Notes: generated by a model from the letters alone, not told the origin. A stretch of 64,000 nt of DNA from Flavobacteriales bacterium (GCA_016710015.1 JADJLR010000002.1:186001-250000); one strand, 5' to 3'. Numbered from the stretch's first letter, positions 44,401 to 54,089 are shown. Numbers and translations: made by a program.

Positions 44401-47400
44401 ACCTATCTATGGAACACCGGTGCCATCACACCAACATTGACCGCAACCACAACGGGGAACTACTCCGTCACTGTCTCCTTGAATGGATGTGTCGCCAACG
44501 ACGCGATCAACGTCAACGTCCTCACCGCTACTTCCTTGGACCTTGGGCCGGATGTCACGCTTTGCACCGGCGAACAAGTGGTGCTCGATGCAACCACCGC
44601 AGGTGCGACCTACCTCTGGAGCACTGGTGCAGTGACTCCGACGATCACTGTAACCACAAGCGGCAACTATTCCGTGGAGGTCTTCAGTGGGATGTGCAGC
44701 GTGACCGATGCGATCGATGTTACGGTGAACCCGATGCCAGCCGTCGACCTCGGTGCGGATGTCACCTTGTGCGCCGGTGAGGATGTCGTGCTGGATGCCA
44801 CTTGGCCCGGTGCAACCTATCTCTGGAACACCGGTGCCATCACACCAACATGGACCGCCACTACAACGGGGAACTACTCCGTCGCTGTCTCTTTGAATGG
44901 CTGTGTCGCGAACGACGCGCTCAACGTCAACGTCCTCACTGCTACTTCCTTGGACCTTGGGCCGGATGTCACGCTTTGCACCGGCGAACAAGTGGTGCTC
45001 GATGCAACCACCGCAGGTGCGACCTACCTCTGGAGCAATGGTGCAGTGACTCCGACGATCACGGTCACAGCAAGCGGCAACTATTCCGTGGAGGTCTTCA
45101 GTGGGATGTGCAGCGTGACCGATGCGATCGATGTTACGGTGAACCCGATGCCAGTTGTTGACCTCGGTGCGGATGTCACCTTGTGCTCCGGTGAGGATGT
45201 CGTGCTGGATGCCACTTGGCCCGGTGCAACCTATCTCTGGAACACCGGTGCCATCACACCAACACTGACCGCAACCACAACGGGGAACTACTCCGTCACT
45301 GTCTCCTTGAATGGATGTGTCGCCAACGACGCGATCAACGTCAACGTCCTCACCGCTACTTCCTTGGACCTTGGGCCGGATGTCACGCTTTGCACCGGCG
45401 AACAAGTGGTGCTCGATGCAACCACCGCAGGTGCGACCTACCTCTGGAGCACTGGTGCAGTGACTCCGACGATCACTGTAACCACAAGCGGCAACTATTC
45501 CGTGGAGGTCTTCAGTGGGATGTGCAGCGTGACCGATGCGATCGATGTTACGGTGAACCCGATGCCAGCCGTCGACCTCGGTGCGGATGTCACCTTGTGC
45601 GCCGGTGAGGATGTCGTGCTGGATGCCACTTGGCCCGGTGCAACCTATCTCTGGAACACCGGTGCCATCACACCAACATGGACCGCCACTACAACGGGGA
45701 ACTACTCCGTCGCTGTCTCTTTGAATGGCTGTGTCGCCAACGACGCGATCAACGTCAACGTCCTCACCGCTACTTCCTTGGACCTTGGGCCGGATGTCAC
45801 GCTTTGCACTGGTGAACAAGTGGTGCTCGATGCCACCACCGTAGGTGCGACCTACCTCTGGAGCAATGGTGCAGTGACTCCGACGATCACTGTAACCACA
45901 AGCGGCAACTATTCCGTGGAGGTCTTCAGTGGAAATTGCAGCGTGACCGATGCGGTCGATGTGACATTCGACCCCATTCCGTTGATCGACCTTGGCCCGG
46001 ACATGATCCTATGTGGGGGAGAAACCGCCATCTCGTTGGATGTGACCTGGCCTGATGCCATCTACGATTGGAACACCGGTTCAAGTTCTCCCACGATCGA
46101 AGTGACGGCAAGTGGCAGTTATTCCGTGAATGTGGACCTGAACGGTTGTGTGGTTTCCGAAGTCGTGTCCGTGACCTTCGGCTCATTGGACTTCTACCTC
46201 GGCGCAGATACGCTGCTTTGCCCCGGCGAAGTACTGGAACTATCCGTTGACCCAGCGAATGGAGTCGCCACTTGGAACGATGTGATCGAGGCCTCCTCCT
46301 ATGAAGTTTCTGCACCCGGGCTCTATTGGGTATCGATCGCTGGAACCGTAGGATGCAACGCTGCGGATACCATCGTTGTGGTGTACGCGGATCCCGGTTC
46401 CGTTGAACTCGGACCGGATCTGGTCCTGTGTGCCGGTGGATCCCTCGAACTGGATGCCAGCATCCCTGGAGGCACCTACCAGTGGGAGGATGGATCAACG
46501 GATCCCGTCCGAACAATACTCGCCAGTGGCAACTACGCGGTCGATGTCACTGTGGGGCAATGCGTGGTCTCCGATGCCATCGAGGTCACCTTCAACCCAC
46601 TGCCCATCGTGGAACTCGGCCCGGACGTTGCACTTTGCCCTGGAACGATGGCAGTATTCGATGCCACAACGGTCGATGCCACCTACCTGTGGCAGGACGG
46701 TTCAACAGCGGCACAATACGTCACCAACGTGGCTGAGATCATTTCCGTAACGGTAACGGTTGATGGCTGCAGCAGCACGGACCAAGCGGTGGTGACCGCT
46801 TTGATAGGTCCGAGCATCGAACTGGGTGCAGATACCACGTTGTGCGAAGGGGCTTCCCTCCTGCTGGACCTTTCGAATTCCGGAAGCACACTGCTCTGGG
46901 AGGATGGCAGTACAGCTGCCACGCGCTCGATCACCACGGCGGGTGTGTTCTGGGTGGATGCAACACTCAACACCTGTGTACTGCGGGATAGCATCACGGT
47001 GTCGATCTTTTCTCCGGACGCACTCGACCTCGGACCGGACCAGTTGCTCTGTAGCGGCACCACCGTGGTGTTGGATGCCAGCTTCGATGGAGCGACCTAC
47101 GCATGGTCCACAGGAGCCACTACACCGACCCTTACCGTTGGCCAACCCGGATCCTATGGCGTTACTGTGAGCTTCGCAGGTTGCGTAGCACAGGACCAGG
47201 TCGATGTGGACGTTCTAACTCTATCCGTGCCGGACCTCGGACCCGATGTCACCATCTGCGAAGGCAGTTCAACGATCCTATCCATTCAACCGAACGGGGC
47301 CTCGATACTATGGTCCACTGGTGCCACCACCACCGAGATCACCGTTACTGAAGCCGGATCATATACGGTGACTCTAGATAGCCTGGGTTGTCAGATCAGT

Positions 47401-47931
47401 GATGCGGTGAATGTGGTCCATACCCCATTGATCTCTGAAGTGGACCTCGGATCAGATATCGCCTTGTGTACCGGGGCACATGTGGTGCTCGAGGCCCAGC
47501 CGATCCTGGGTGCATCCTATGTGTGGAACACCGGTACATCGGGCCGTTTCTTGTATGTGGATCAGCCGGGTGCATACACGATCACCGCCCAAGGGAATTG
47601 CATCGATGCCGTTGCGACCATCGTGGTCTCACCCGAGGATTGTGGCACCTACGTGTACGTCCCGAACAGCTTCACCCCCAACAACGATGGGATCAATGAT
47701 CGATTCCTCCCCAGTCTGGCAGGCCCGGTGGATGTCTATGAATTGAACATCTTCGACCGCTGGGGCGAACGCATCCACACCACCGCAGATCGTTATGCAG
47801 GATGGGATGGGACGTACAACGGTGTGCTTTCCCAAGATGGGGTCTACGTTTGGACGCTGGACTACCGTGTGCTTGGACCGAACGGCGTGAAAAGCGAACG
47901 GCTCGTCGGGCATGTGACGCTACTGCGCTGA
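41491..47931 (+). CDS. Giant repetitive T9SS type B cargo (SprB/adhesin-like)
   Basis: This 2146-residue secreted protein begins at a GTG with a signal peptide (YPLILSLLLIQGSALGQ). After one Ig-like unit (IDLGADVTICQGETVTLTAP) comes a lectin-like insert (about 80-245), then about 26 more units of some 65-75 residues, each beginning V-D-L-G-x-D-x-T-L-C and containing YLWxTG or YxWQDGS. The C-terminus (about 2045-2146, YVYVPNSFTPNNDGINDRF, FDRWGERIHTTADRY) is the gliding-motility-associated type B sorting domain (CHU_C). It should be exported by the T9SS and act in adhesion or motility. Its centre contains near-identical repeats, listed separately. It ends 3 bases from the convergent WG-repeat gene. 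Confidence 0.88.
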   Translation: MEIRRTYPLILSLLLIQGSALGQACSIDLGADVTICQGETVTLTAPPGYPTYLWSTGSNAESITVGTTGTYWGEVSYPTGQLATNGSFSGGNTGFTTPFNYNTNLVPDGNYWIGTNAASHHAQFFGTGNGNFLMVNAGWMHAGWDVWCNTINVCPEQTYTLSVRAMSLASQGPPLLDWAIDGVQQGLWMQTGSQGSWSTFTNTWTSAPGQTSASFCVRIASGHGVGNDLGLDDISISSTIVLRDEVDVTVTPLPVVDLGPDATLCVGQNLVLDAGVPGGSYVWQDGSTASGYIVSAPGNYSVLVTADNCSASDAITVNYTPLPVVDLGPDLTLCTGQTVLLNAAVPGGSYVWQDGSTNSTFLVNGPGTYSVQVTASNCAASDAVDIAYNPTPVVDLGLDRTICAGEQVVLDATTPGATYLWQDGSVLPTFTANTTGTFSVQVTLNGCSASDAMDLTVTPLPVVDLGPDQTVCPGTDVVLDATIPGGTYLWQDGSGLPTFTASTSGVYSVQVTVNGCSASDSFTLSHFTLQTVDLGPNVTFCQGQSATIGSATPGATYLWNTGAITSDISVSVGGTYWLDVTLNGCVVRDMIDVSVTPLPIVDLGADLTICPGTQTTLDATLAGASYLWSTGAVTPTISVGPGSYSVTVTSNSCSNTDAIDISAWPTPMLDLGADVTLCPGDQLILDVTQPGASYLWQDGSVGPTFTATANGNYAVQLTDANGCIANDAINVSFAAPTPIDLGPDAMICQGTALNLDATVPGAIYLWNTGAITPTISASTTGTYSVVVTQGSCSVNDAIDVQVAALPMVNLGADVTLCPNEQVVLDATGPGLTYAWSTGVNTPTLTVTSAGTYSVTVTNAATCTASDAITIAYASPVPVDLGADLVICQGGAAILNATTPGASYLWNTGAVTATIAATTSGPYSVVVTQGSCTVADAVNVTVNPMPAVDLGADVTLCAGEDVVLDATWPGATYLWNTGAITPTLTATTTGNYSVTVSLNGCVANDAINVNVLTATSLDLGPDVTLCTGEQVVLDATTAGATYLWSTGAVTPTITVTTSGNYSVEVFSGMCSVTDAIDVTVNPMPAVDLGADVTLCAGEDVVLDATWPGATYLWNTGAITPTWTATTTGNYSVAVSLNGCVANDALNVNVLTATSLDLGPDVTLCTGEQVVLDATTAGATYLWSNGAVTPTITVTASGNYSVEVFSGMCSVTDAIDVTVNPMPVVDLGADVTLCSGEDVVLDATWPGATYLWNTGAITPTLTATTTGNYSVTVSLNGCVANDAINVNVLTATSLDLGPDVTLCTGEQVVLDATTAGATYLWSTGAVTPTITVTTSGNYSVEVFSGMCSVTDAIDVTVNPMPAVDLGADVTLCAGEDVVLDATWPGATYLWNTGAITPTWTATTTGNYSVAVSLNGCVANDAINVNVLTATSLDLGPDVTLCTGEQVVLDATTVGATYLWSNGAVTPTITVTTSGNYSVEVFSGNCSVTDAVDVTFDPIPLIDLGPDMILCGGETAISLDVTWPDAIYDWNTGSSSPTIEVTASGSYSVNVDLNGCVVSEVVSVTFGSLDFYLGADTLLCPGEVLELSVDPANGVATWNDVIEASSYEVSAPGLYWVSIAGTVGCNAADTIVVVYADPGSVELGPDLVLCAGGSLELDASIPGGTYQWEDGSTDPVRTILASGNYAVDVTVGQCVVSDAIEVTFNPLPIVELGPDVALCPGTMAVFDATTVDATYLWQDGSTAAQYVTNVAEIISVTVTVDGCSSTDQAVVTALIGPSIELGADTTLCEGASLLLDLSNSGSTLLWEDGSTAATRSITTAGVFWVDATLNTCVLRDSITVSIFSPDALDLGPDQLLCSGTTVVLDASFDGATYAWSTGATTPTLTVGQPGSYGVTVSFAGCVAQDQVDVDVLTLSVPDLGPDVTICEGSSTILSIQPNGASILWSTGATTTEITVTEAGSYTVTLDSLGCQISDAVNVVHTPLISEVDLGSDIALCTGAHVVLEAQPILGASYVWNTGTSGRFLYVDQPGAYTITAQGNCIDAVATIVVSPEDCGTYVYVPNSFTPNNDGINDRFLPSLAGPVDVYELNIFDRWGERIHTTADRYAGWDGTYNGVLSQDGVYVWTLDYRVLGPNGVKSERLVGHVTLLR
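44316..45971 (+). repeat. Four near-identical 414-nt tandem repeats with an A-B-A-B pattern
   Basis: Equivalent positions (the CGACCT codons after CCAGCC) fall at 44331, 44745, 45159 and 45573, exactly 414 bases apart. Each copy encodes two Ig-like units (138 residues). Copies 1 and 3 share PTLTATTTGNYSVTVSLNG, copies 2 and 4 share PTWTATTTGNYSVAVSLNG; the second halves also alternate (WSTGA, WSNGA). So an 828-nt block appears to have been duplicated. Confidence 0.85.
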
Positions 47932-47934
47932 CCG

Positions 47935-50051
47935 CTATCGGTCGAAGCCATCTTCTTTCCACAGGAAGCGTGCCTCCTCGATATCAAGGTAACCGAATAG
48001 ATCGCCTTGCTCCACCTTTGCAATGCGCGTGTTGACCAAGGTGATATCACTGTAAATGGCCGGTGCCACCGGATCCCGGAGATGCTCCAAAGGCCTAGTT
48101 TGCCCTCTTCCCCGGCCACGATGTACCCGAATTGAGCGTCGCGCATTCGTGGGTACTGAACAAGCATCACCTCCTTGCCGGTACTATCGATCGCCCCGAA
48201 GGCATCGCCGATCTTCACCCGGGCCACACCCCCAACATAATCCCAAGCGAGATCGTATTTGGCATCGCCAACTGTATTTCCAGCCCGATCCACGAAGCCC
48301 CATTTCGTCTTCTTCTTCACAGGGAACAGAGGGCCGATCGTCCCGCCGATATCCACATAGTTGAACGGAAGGACACGCTGGTTCTTGATATCGACCACCC
48401 CGTGCTTTCCTTGCAATTGAACTTCGGCTAGACCGGCGTGGAAATCCCCCCAAGCGGCCACGTCGGTATTCGCCTCGTACTCCTGCGGAATGGCGAAATG
48501 GCCTGTGGTATCCACGTAGCCACACTTGGAATCGGTCACCACCAAGCTAAGCCCATTGTTGAAGGTTCCGATGTGATCATGCACCGGCTGAAGGAGCAAC
48601 TCGCCGAAACTGCTGAGCAAGCCCATGTGGTCGCCTTTGCGCACACGTGATCGCCCCTGTTCGAACCCTTCCACCCAATCGTACTCCGGGGGAACCACGA
48701 ATTGGCCTTGACGATCGATCGCGCCGAATCGACCTTCCCGTTCCACCACGGCCAAGCCATTGTGGAAATTACCGGCAGACGTGAATCCGAACGATATCGT
48801 CCCCTCTCCGCGAGCATTCACATAGCCATACGATCCGTGGTCCTCGGCATAGGCCAAGCCTTCGGAGAAATCCCCGAGGTCGGAGAAGTTCATCGGCACC
48901 ACGAATTCGCCGCTTCTGTCCACAGCCCCCACTCGTCCTGCACGCTCCACCACGCTGGTGCTCTCCATGGCCTCGTTCACTTCATCGAACTCGATGGGGA
49001 TGACCACGCGCCCGGAACGATTGATGGAACCCACACGGTCATCCCTACCGACCAAAGCTTGGCCGGCTTTGAAATCATCCACCCAGTCGTATTCGGCCTT
49101 CACACGCTCCGTTCCCTCGTGATCGATGAATCCCCACTTCCCTTGTCGACGGAAAGGCAACATCTCCAAACTCGCCGTACGGTAATCATCGACCAACTCA
49201 TCCATGAACGGATAGTCAGGATACTCTGCGATGAAGCGCGTGATCGAACCTACGCTCAGGTCGCGGCTATACGACTCGTAGATACTGCGCCAAGCGTCAG
49301 GAACGTGGTGGTTATCCGGGTAATTCTGAATGAATGCCTGATACTCCGGTATGGTCCTGCGCGGGGTACTGAGTTTGAAGATCTCATCCTCCGCCTTTCG
49401 CACGTTGGGATTCTCCGGGTGCGCTTGTATGAACGCGAGGAAGGCCGGAATGTCCTTATTCACGGTGGCCTCCTCGTAGATGGCCCCTTGTAATCGGGTG
49501 CGTGCTTCGTAGACCTCCCGTGCATCGGGGAATCCATTGATGAACTTCTTGTAGGCCACTGCGGTATTGGCCTCCCGGGTCTCGGTGAACGCCAAATGGT
49601 GCATGATGGTGCGAGCCTCCTCTGCACGAGTACCTGCTGGGTATTGCTCCACATACCGCTGGTACGCCGCTACGGTGTTTTGCCCCCGAGCCTTGTCCCA
49701 GGCCAGATCATACACGTGTTGTCGTTGGGCCTGTATGCTCGTGTAGCTCACACCGACCGCCCCGATGGTCATGCGTTCCTTGTCCGGAGTGCCCGTAAAG
49801 GCCAAGTCCGCCTTGAGTATGAACAGGTAGGCCGAATCCAGATCAAAGAACGGATTGTCCGGTCGCCCGCTGATCACGCTCAGCCCATACCACGCCGCAG
49901 CTGGGTGTTTCTTCACCTCCTTTTGGAACAGCGACCTCGCTTTGAAGTAATCATGAACCTCGAGTGCCTTGAAGGCTTTCTCCAGTTTGCCCGCGTGGGC
50001 TAGGATCGAGGGGAGCAAGCAGGCCGCAAGAAGGGCTGCGCGAAAGGGCAT
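47935..50051 (-). pseudogene. TPR and WG-repeat protein with an apparent 1-base frameshift
   Basis: The protein starts with a signal peptide (FRAALLAACLLPSILAHA), has TPR-like helices to about 330, and then WG repeats (RRQGKWGFIDHEGTERVKAE; VERAGRVGAVDRSGEFVVP; KKTKWGFVDRAGNTV; KIGDAFGAIDSTGKEV). The frame then runs past the natural end and overlaps the convergent gene. In a second frame from 48075 the sequence continues the repeat (AIYSDITLVNTRIAKVEQGD, then LFGYLDIEEARFLWKEDGFD) and stops with TAG at 47935, 3 bases from the neighbour's stop. One base missing in the CCC at 48075-48077 (as read on the plus strand) explains it. This is either a real mutation or a sequencing error; the gene is otherwise intact. 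WG repeats bind peptides or ligands in the envelope; function unknown. Confidence 0.75.
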
Positions 50052-50134
50052 CGTCGCGTTCACGCCACAAAAGTAGCCGGGACCTGTGCAGGGCTTCCCC
50101 ACCTTTGCACGTCTTGATCGACGACCCTTTGTTG

Positions 50135-52429
50135 ATGACCTCTCGGATCGACCGTATAGAACGACTGCTGACAAAGCGCAATGCTCGGATCACACTGGTG
50201 GTTATCGCCTTGTGTACGCTGGTCTTCGCCAACGGACTCCGTTCCTTCCGATTGGACCACGACTTCGAAAAGTTCTTCCCGACGGATGATCCCGAGTTGG
50301 ACCAATACCTCGCCTTCCGCGATCGGTTCGGACATGACAACGACTACTTGCTCATCGGCGGTACCCACACGCCAACCGTGTTCGATCGATCCTTCCTGGT
50401 GGCCTGGGATGATCTTTCGCAACACTTGGGTCGCTTGGATCATGTGGTCAGCGTCACCACCCCGACCCGGCTGGAAGACCCGCGGTTCACCTCCTTCGGC
50501 GTGTTCCGTATTCCATGGCTGCGGTTAGATGCCGACTCCACCCTACCAGCGGATTCCGCCCGGATCTGGCAGGACGAGCGGATCCGTTCGGGGTTCTTCG
50601 CGGACGATGGTCGGTCCATGCTGATGATCCTTCAAGTGCAACCCGGCTTGAGCAAGGAACGCAGCGATGCGTTGATGCACGTGATCGAAGAGGTCGTTGC
50701 TACGAGTGCAATCCCAGGGATCCGCATGGGTGGGCGGATCCATGGCCAGTTCTGGTACATCCAGAAAATGCAGCGGGAGTTGGTCCTCTTCTTCTCCATC
50801 TCGGTGCTGCTGCTTGCGATCTTCCTCTACGTCGGCTTTCGAACCCTGTGGGGTGTGCTCGTTCCGATCGGTGTCGTCGGTCTTTCCGTGCTGTGGCAAG
50901 TGGGCATGTTGTCTCTGCTGGGCAAACCCATCAGCATATTGACCATGTTGTTGCCCACCATCTTGTTCGTGGTGGGGATGAGCGATGTGGTCCACCTCTT
51001 GGAACGGTACCTCGAAGCGTTGCGCAAAGGGCATTCCAAGGTGCGCGCGTTGGCCATCACGTATTACGAAGTGGGCTTGGCCACCTTCCTCACCTCTGTC
51101 ACCACCTCCATCGGGTTCGCGACTTTGCTCACCAGTGGCATTGCACCGATCCGCGAGTTCGGCGCGTACACGGCCATGGGCGTGCTATTGGCATTCCTTA
51201 TGGCGTTCACCCTGTTGCCCGCGATCCTCATCCTGGTGCGTACACCCGTTCAAGCAGCACGCACCGAACAACAAGCCACGTGGTACCCCTTCCTGCACGG
51301 ACTGTTTCGTTGGATATTGCGCCACCGCCGCCGCATCCCATGGGCCTTCGCAGCCATTTGCGTAGCATGCATCACGATCTTGCCACTCTTGAAGGTGAAC
51401 AACTTCCTGCTGGAGGATTGGCCGGAAGATGACCCACAGAAGCAGGATTATTATTGGTTCGAGGACCACTTCGGGGGCGTACGAGGGTTCGAGATGCAGA
51501 TGAGTACTGCTTGCTGTGTTCCGTCGCTATGGGCCCTAGAGTCGCTGCGCGAAATGGAAGGCGTGCAAGAACACGTTCAAGATATGTATGGCGTTGAAGC
51601 ACTCCTTTCTCCGGTCACGGTGGTGAAGGCGATGAACAAGGCCTTCCATGGTGGATCTGGGGAATTCGACCGCTTACCCGATTCCGAGGAGGAGACCGCA
51701 CGGTTGGTGAAGCAGGCCGATGCGTTCGGTGGAAGACACCTACTGAGCCAACTGGTCACTGAAGATGGACGCTATGCTAGGATGACGGGACGTATGCGCG
51801 ATGAAGGTGGGTACATCCACCGCCAACGGAACGCAGAACTGGAAGCCTTCATACAGGCGAATAGTGCGACCGTCCATTTCTCTCAAACCGGCATGGCCTA
51901 CCTGATCGACCGCAACAACGAGAAGTTGAGCGCCCAATTGATCCTGGGTCTGCTGATCGCGTTCGTATTGATCGGGGCCATCATGGCTTTCGTGTTCCGT
52001 GATCCACGCATGACGGTGGTCTCCCTCATCCCCAATGTGATCCCGCTACTCGGTATCGCCGGGTTCATGGGGTTGGCGGGGATCGATATCAAGGTGAGCA
52101 CCGCCATCATCTTCACCATCGCGTTCGGTATCGCGGTGGACGACACCATCCACATGCTCGGCAAGCTCCGCATCGAATTACGGAAAGGATCAACGCTCCC
52201 CTTCGCCATGAAACGGGCCTTCCTCTCCGCTGGCAAAGCCATTCTGGTAACGAGCATCATGCTCTGCTCTGGATTCGTTGCGCTGGTATTCTCCGGCTTC
52301 GCAAGTGTGCATTACATGGGTCTGCTCGTGGGCCTCACCCTGGTATTCGCAGTCGTCACTGACCTGTTGCTACTGCCGCTCTTGGTGCTGTTCTTGCTGC
52401 GTCGTCCATCATCGCGTACGATACGCTAG
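50135..52429 (+). CDS. RND-superfamily exporter (MMPL/HAE3-like)
   Basis: A 764-residue membrane transporter with the RND layout of two halves, each with one helix, a large periplasmic loop and a bundle of five helices. After helix 1 the loop begins RLDHDFEKFFPTDDPELDQY, as in the predicted exporters related to hydrophobe exporter HAE3. The second-half core GIAVDDTIHMLGKLRIELRK carries the acidic-His pattern of the proton-relay helix, and the first half has MLLPTILFVVGMSDVVHLLE. The substrate is unknown; lipids and hopanoids are common for relatives. I chose ATG 50135 over a TTG ten codons upstream. The gene is divergent from the WG-repeat gene, with 83 bases between. Confidence 0.85.
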   Translation: MTSRIDRIERLLTKRNARITLVVIALCTLVFANGLRSFRLDHDFEKFFPTDDPELDQYLAFRDRFGHDNDYLLIGGTHTPTVFDRSFLVAWDDLSQHLGRLDHVVSVTTPTRLEDPRFTSFGVFRIPWLRLDADSTLPADSARIWQDERIRSGFFADDGRSMLMILQVQPGLSKERSDALMHVIEEVVATSAIPGIRMGGRIHGQFWYIQKMQRELVLFFSISVLLLAIFLYVGFRTLWGVLVPIGVVGLSVLWQVGMLSLLGKPISILTMLLPTILFVVGMSDVVHLLERYLEALRKGHSKVRALAITYYEVGLATFLTSVTTSIGFATLLTSGIAPIREFGAYTAMGVLLAFLMAFTLLPAILILVRTPVQAARTEQQATWYPFLHGLFRWILRHRRRIPWAFAAICVACITILPLLKVNNFLLEDWPEDDPQKQDYYWFEDHFGGVRGFEMQMSTACCVPSLWALESLREMEGVQEHVQDMYGVEALLSPVTVVKAMNKAFHGGSGEFDRLPDSEEETARLVKQADAFGGRHLLSQLVTEDGRYARMTGRMRDEGGYIHRQRNAELEAFIQANSATVHFSQTGMAYLIDRNNEKLSAQLILGLLIAFVLIGAIMAFVFRDPRMTVVSLIPNVIPLLGIAGFMGLAGIDIKVSTAIIFTIAFGIAVDDTIHMLGKLRIELRKGSTLPFAMKRAFLSAGKAILVTSIMLCSGFVALVFSGFASVHYMGLLVGLTLVFAVVTDLLLLPLLVLFLLRRPSSRTIR

Positions 52430-52438
52430 GAACGCAGA

Positions 52439-52456
52439 ACGGGCCTCGCGGCCCGT
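52439..52456 (+). terminator. Hairpin between the convergent RND and TPR-like genes
   Basis: ACGGGCC pairs with GGCCCGT around a TCGC loop, 10 bases after the RND stop. The tail CCTTGCG is short, so it is a weak intrinsic terminator. Confidence 0.55.
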
Positions 52457-52479
52457 CCTTGCGTGACTTCCCCGTACTG

Positions 52480-53202
52480 CTAGAGCGACTCCCACAATCC
52501 CTTGAAGTCGGGTTCTTCCATGAAATGGTCCTTCCCTAAGGCGGCATACTTCTTCGCTTTGTCGCGCATGCCTTTGGAGATCTGGTAATCCGCGAAACGG
52601 ATCAGTGCATTCTTCAAAAGCTTCTGCTGATCCCGGGGCAAGGTCTTGATGTCACCCGCTTCCGCCATGGCCTTGTCAAACGCCACCATGCTCAAGTCCC
52701 CTTCCTTGTTCAAATTGCTCTTGTACTGGGAAATCGCCAGCATCATCCACGGCCCTGGATTCTCAGGGTAATAGCCCGTCATCGCATCGAAGTTGTACTT
52801 CGCCTTGCTCAAACCTTTCGGGTCGTCCAACAAATTCTCACCGGTTTCCCCCGCCATGGTGTTCAGGCTGGACCAATAATCCTCGTAGTTGTTGAAGAAC
52901 TCCTTCTCCTTGTCCTTCTTGCGGTACTTCTCCGCCCATTTGAGCGCGTCACGCCCCGCTTTCGGATAGTCTTCTGCGTACTGCTCCACCTTGGACATCT
53001 CGAAGTTGCACATGCTCACATAGAGAAAGGGAAGTGCATCCTTCTTGGTTGCATCGTTCTCCGTATACGTCAGTGCTTTCTCCATGCACTTCTCGTACTT
53101 CTCATCCACGTAGAGCACCAAGAGGTCCTCATACACGTGTTTCTGCGCTTGGGCGGCCACGCAGGCCACCAAGGCCGTGGCAAGGGTCAATGTTTTCATC
53201 AT
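52480..53202 (-). CDS. Exported protein with TPR-like helices
   Basis: A 240-residue protein starting MMKTLTLATALVACVAAQAQ, a signal peptide. The mature part is helical: YEDLLVLYVDEKYEKCMEKA, MSKVEQYAEDYPKAGRDALK, AMTGYYPENPGPWMMLAISQ and SKGMRDKAKKYAALGKDHFM. The pattern of short helical pairs resembles TPRs, but no recognisable catalytic residue is present. I chose the first Met of MMKTL since the upstream extension is charged and the signal peptide begins here. A TACCTTCG-like box lies upstream near 53235. Convergent with the RND gene. Confidence 0.6.
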   Translation of the reverse strand: MMKTLTLATALVACVAAQAQKHVYEDLLVLYVDEKYEKCMEKALTYTENDATKKDALPFLYVSMCNFEMSKVEQYAEDYPKAGRDALKWAEKYRKKDKEKEFFNNYEDYWSSLNTMAGETGENLLDDPKGLSKAKYNFDAMTGYYPENPGPWMMLAISQYKSNLNKEGDLSMVAFDKAMAEAGDIKTLPRDQQKLLKNALIRFADYQISKGMRDKAKKYAALGKDHFMEEPDFKGLWESL

Positions 53203-53381
53203 GCTTCTGAACTTGAAGTTTCCTTTGGCAAGGAACATGCCGAAGGTAGTTTGCTATACCGGGATGGCAGATGCTCCGGGTCTTGAAATTGTCCATGTCC
53301 TTCCGTGGAATAGACCGAGGGGAACATTTTCGACATCGTTTCCCTTTGAACCCCGGCCCTTTCCGCATCTTCGCAGCGGCC

Positions 53382-54089
53382 ATGCGTATCGACATCCTCA
53401 GTGCCGTTCCTCGCCTTCTGGACAGTTGGTTCAGTGAGAGCATCCTGCAACGGGCCCAGCAGAAGGGCTTGGCTGAGGTAGTGGTACACGACCTGCGCAA
53501 TTGGAGCACTGATAAACACCGGCGGTTGGATGATTACCCCTTTGGTGGCGGTGCAGGCATGGTCTTGTCCATCGACCCGATCCACCGTGCGATCAAGGAC
53601 CTACAGGCCCAACGGGACTACGCCGAGGTGATCTACCTCTGCCCCGATGGCGAGCTATTGGACCAAGGCCTTGCGAACAAATTAAGCACCAGGGGGAATT
53701 TGATCCTGCTTTGTGGGCATTATAAAGGAGTTGATGAAAGGGTACGTAATCATTTGATCACCAAGGAAATATCTATCGGTAATTATGTGCTGAGTGGTGG
53801 CGAATTGGCCGCTGCGGTCCTGAGTGATGCGGTGATCCGCCTACTCCCTGGGGTACTAGGAGATGAGACCTCTGCCCTGAGCGACAGTTTCCAAGATGGA
53901 CTGGTAGCCCCACCGGATTACACCCGGCCCGCCGACTACCAAGGCTGGACCGTTCCCGAGATCCTGCTGAGCGGCCATCAGGCCAAGATCGATGAATGGC
54001 GGCACCAACAGGCCCTTGAGCGCACTCGGCAACGGCGTCCACATCTTTTGGATCCTCCGAAAGGTGAGTTCGGTGATCAGGATCAGTGA
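53382..54089 (+). CDS. trmD: tRNA (guanine-N1)-methyltransferase TrmD
   Basis: A 235-residue SPOUT enzyme that methylates guanine 37 of tRNAs with a G36-G37 sequence, preventing frameshifting. FGGGAGMVLSIDPIHRAI, LCGHYKGVDERVRNHLITKE and IGNYVLSGGELAAAVLSDAV are the characteristic knot motifs with the SAM-binding Gly-rich loop and the catalytic Asp. I chose MRIDILSAVP as start; the upstream extension does not match the family. A CATCTTCG promoter-like sequence lies about 10 bases before it. rplS follows 90 bases downstream, the usual neighbour. Confidence 0.95.
   Translation: MRIDILSAVPRLLDSWFSESILQRAQQKGLAEVVVHDLRNWSTDKHRRLDDYPFGGGAGMVLSIDPIHRAIKDLQAQRDYAEVIYLCPDGELLDQGLANKLSTRGNLILLCGHYKGVDERVRNHLITKEISIGNYVLSGGELAAAVLSDAVIRLLPGVLGDETSALSDSFQDGLVAPPDYTRPADYQGWTVPEILLSGHQAKIDEWRHQQALERTRQRRPHLLDPPKGEFGDQDQ

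Noticed and set aside
44407..45819. A 470-residue minus-strand frame inside the giant repeat gene
   Set aside because: It is a shadow of the repeats on the opposite strand, with no signal or domain, and its frame stays open only because the repeat unit does.
44316..45971. CRISPR array
   Set aside because: The repeats are 414 bases long, lie in the coding frame, and have no spacers; the period matches pairs of protein domains.
47862..47934. Natural C-terminus of the WG-repeat protein overlapping the T9SS type B gene
   Set aside because: The overlapping frame reads without any WG pattern, while another frame continues the repeats to a stop at 47935.
53271..53381. Longer N-terminus for TrmD
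   Set aside because: The added residues do not match the family, and a promoter-like box lies just before the ATG at 53382.
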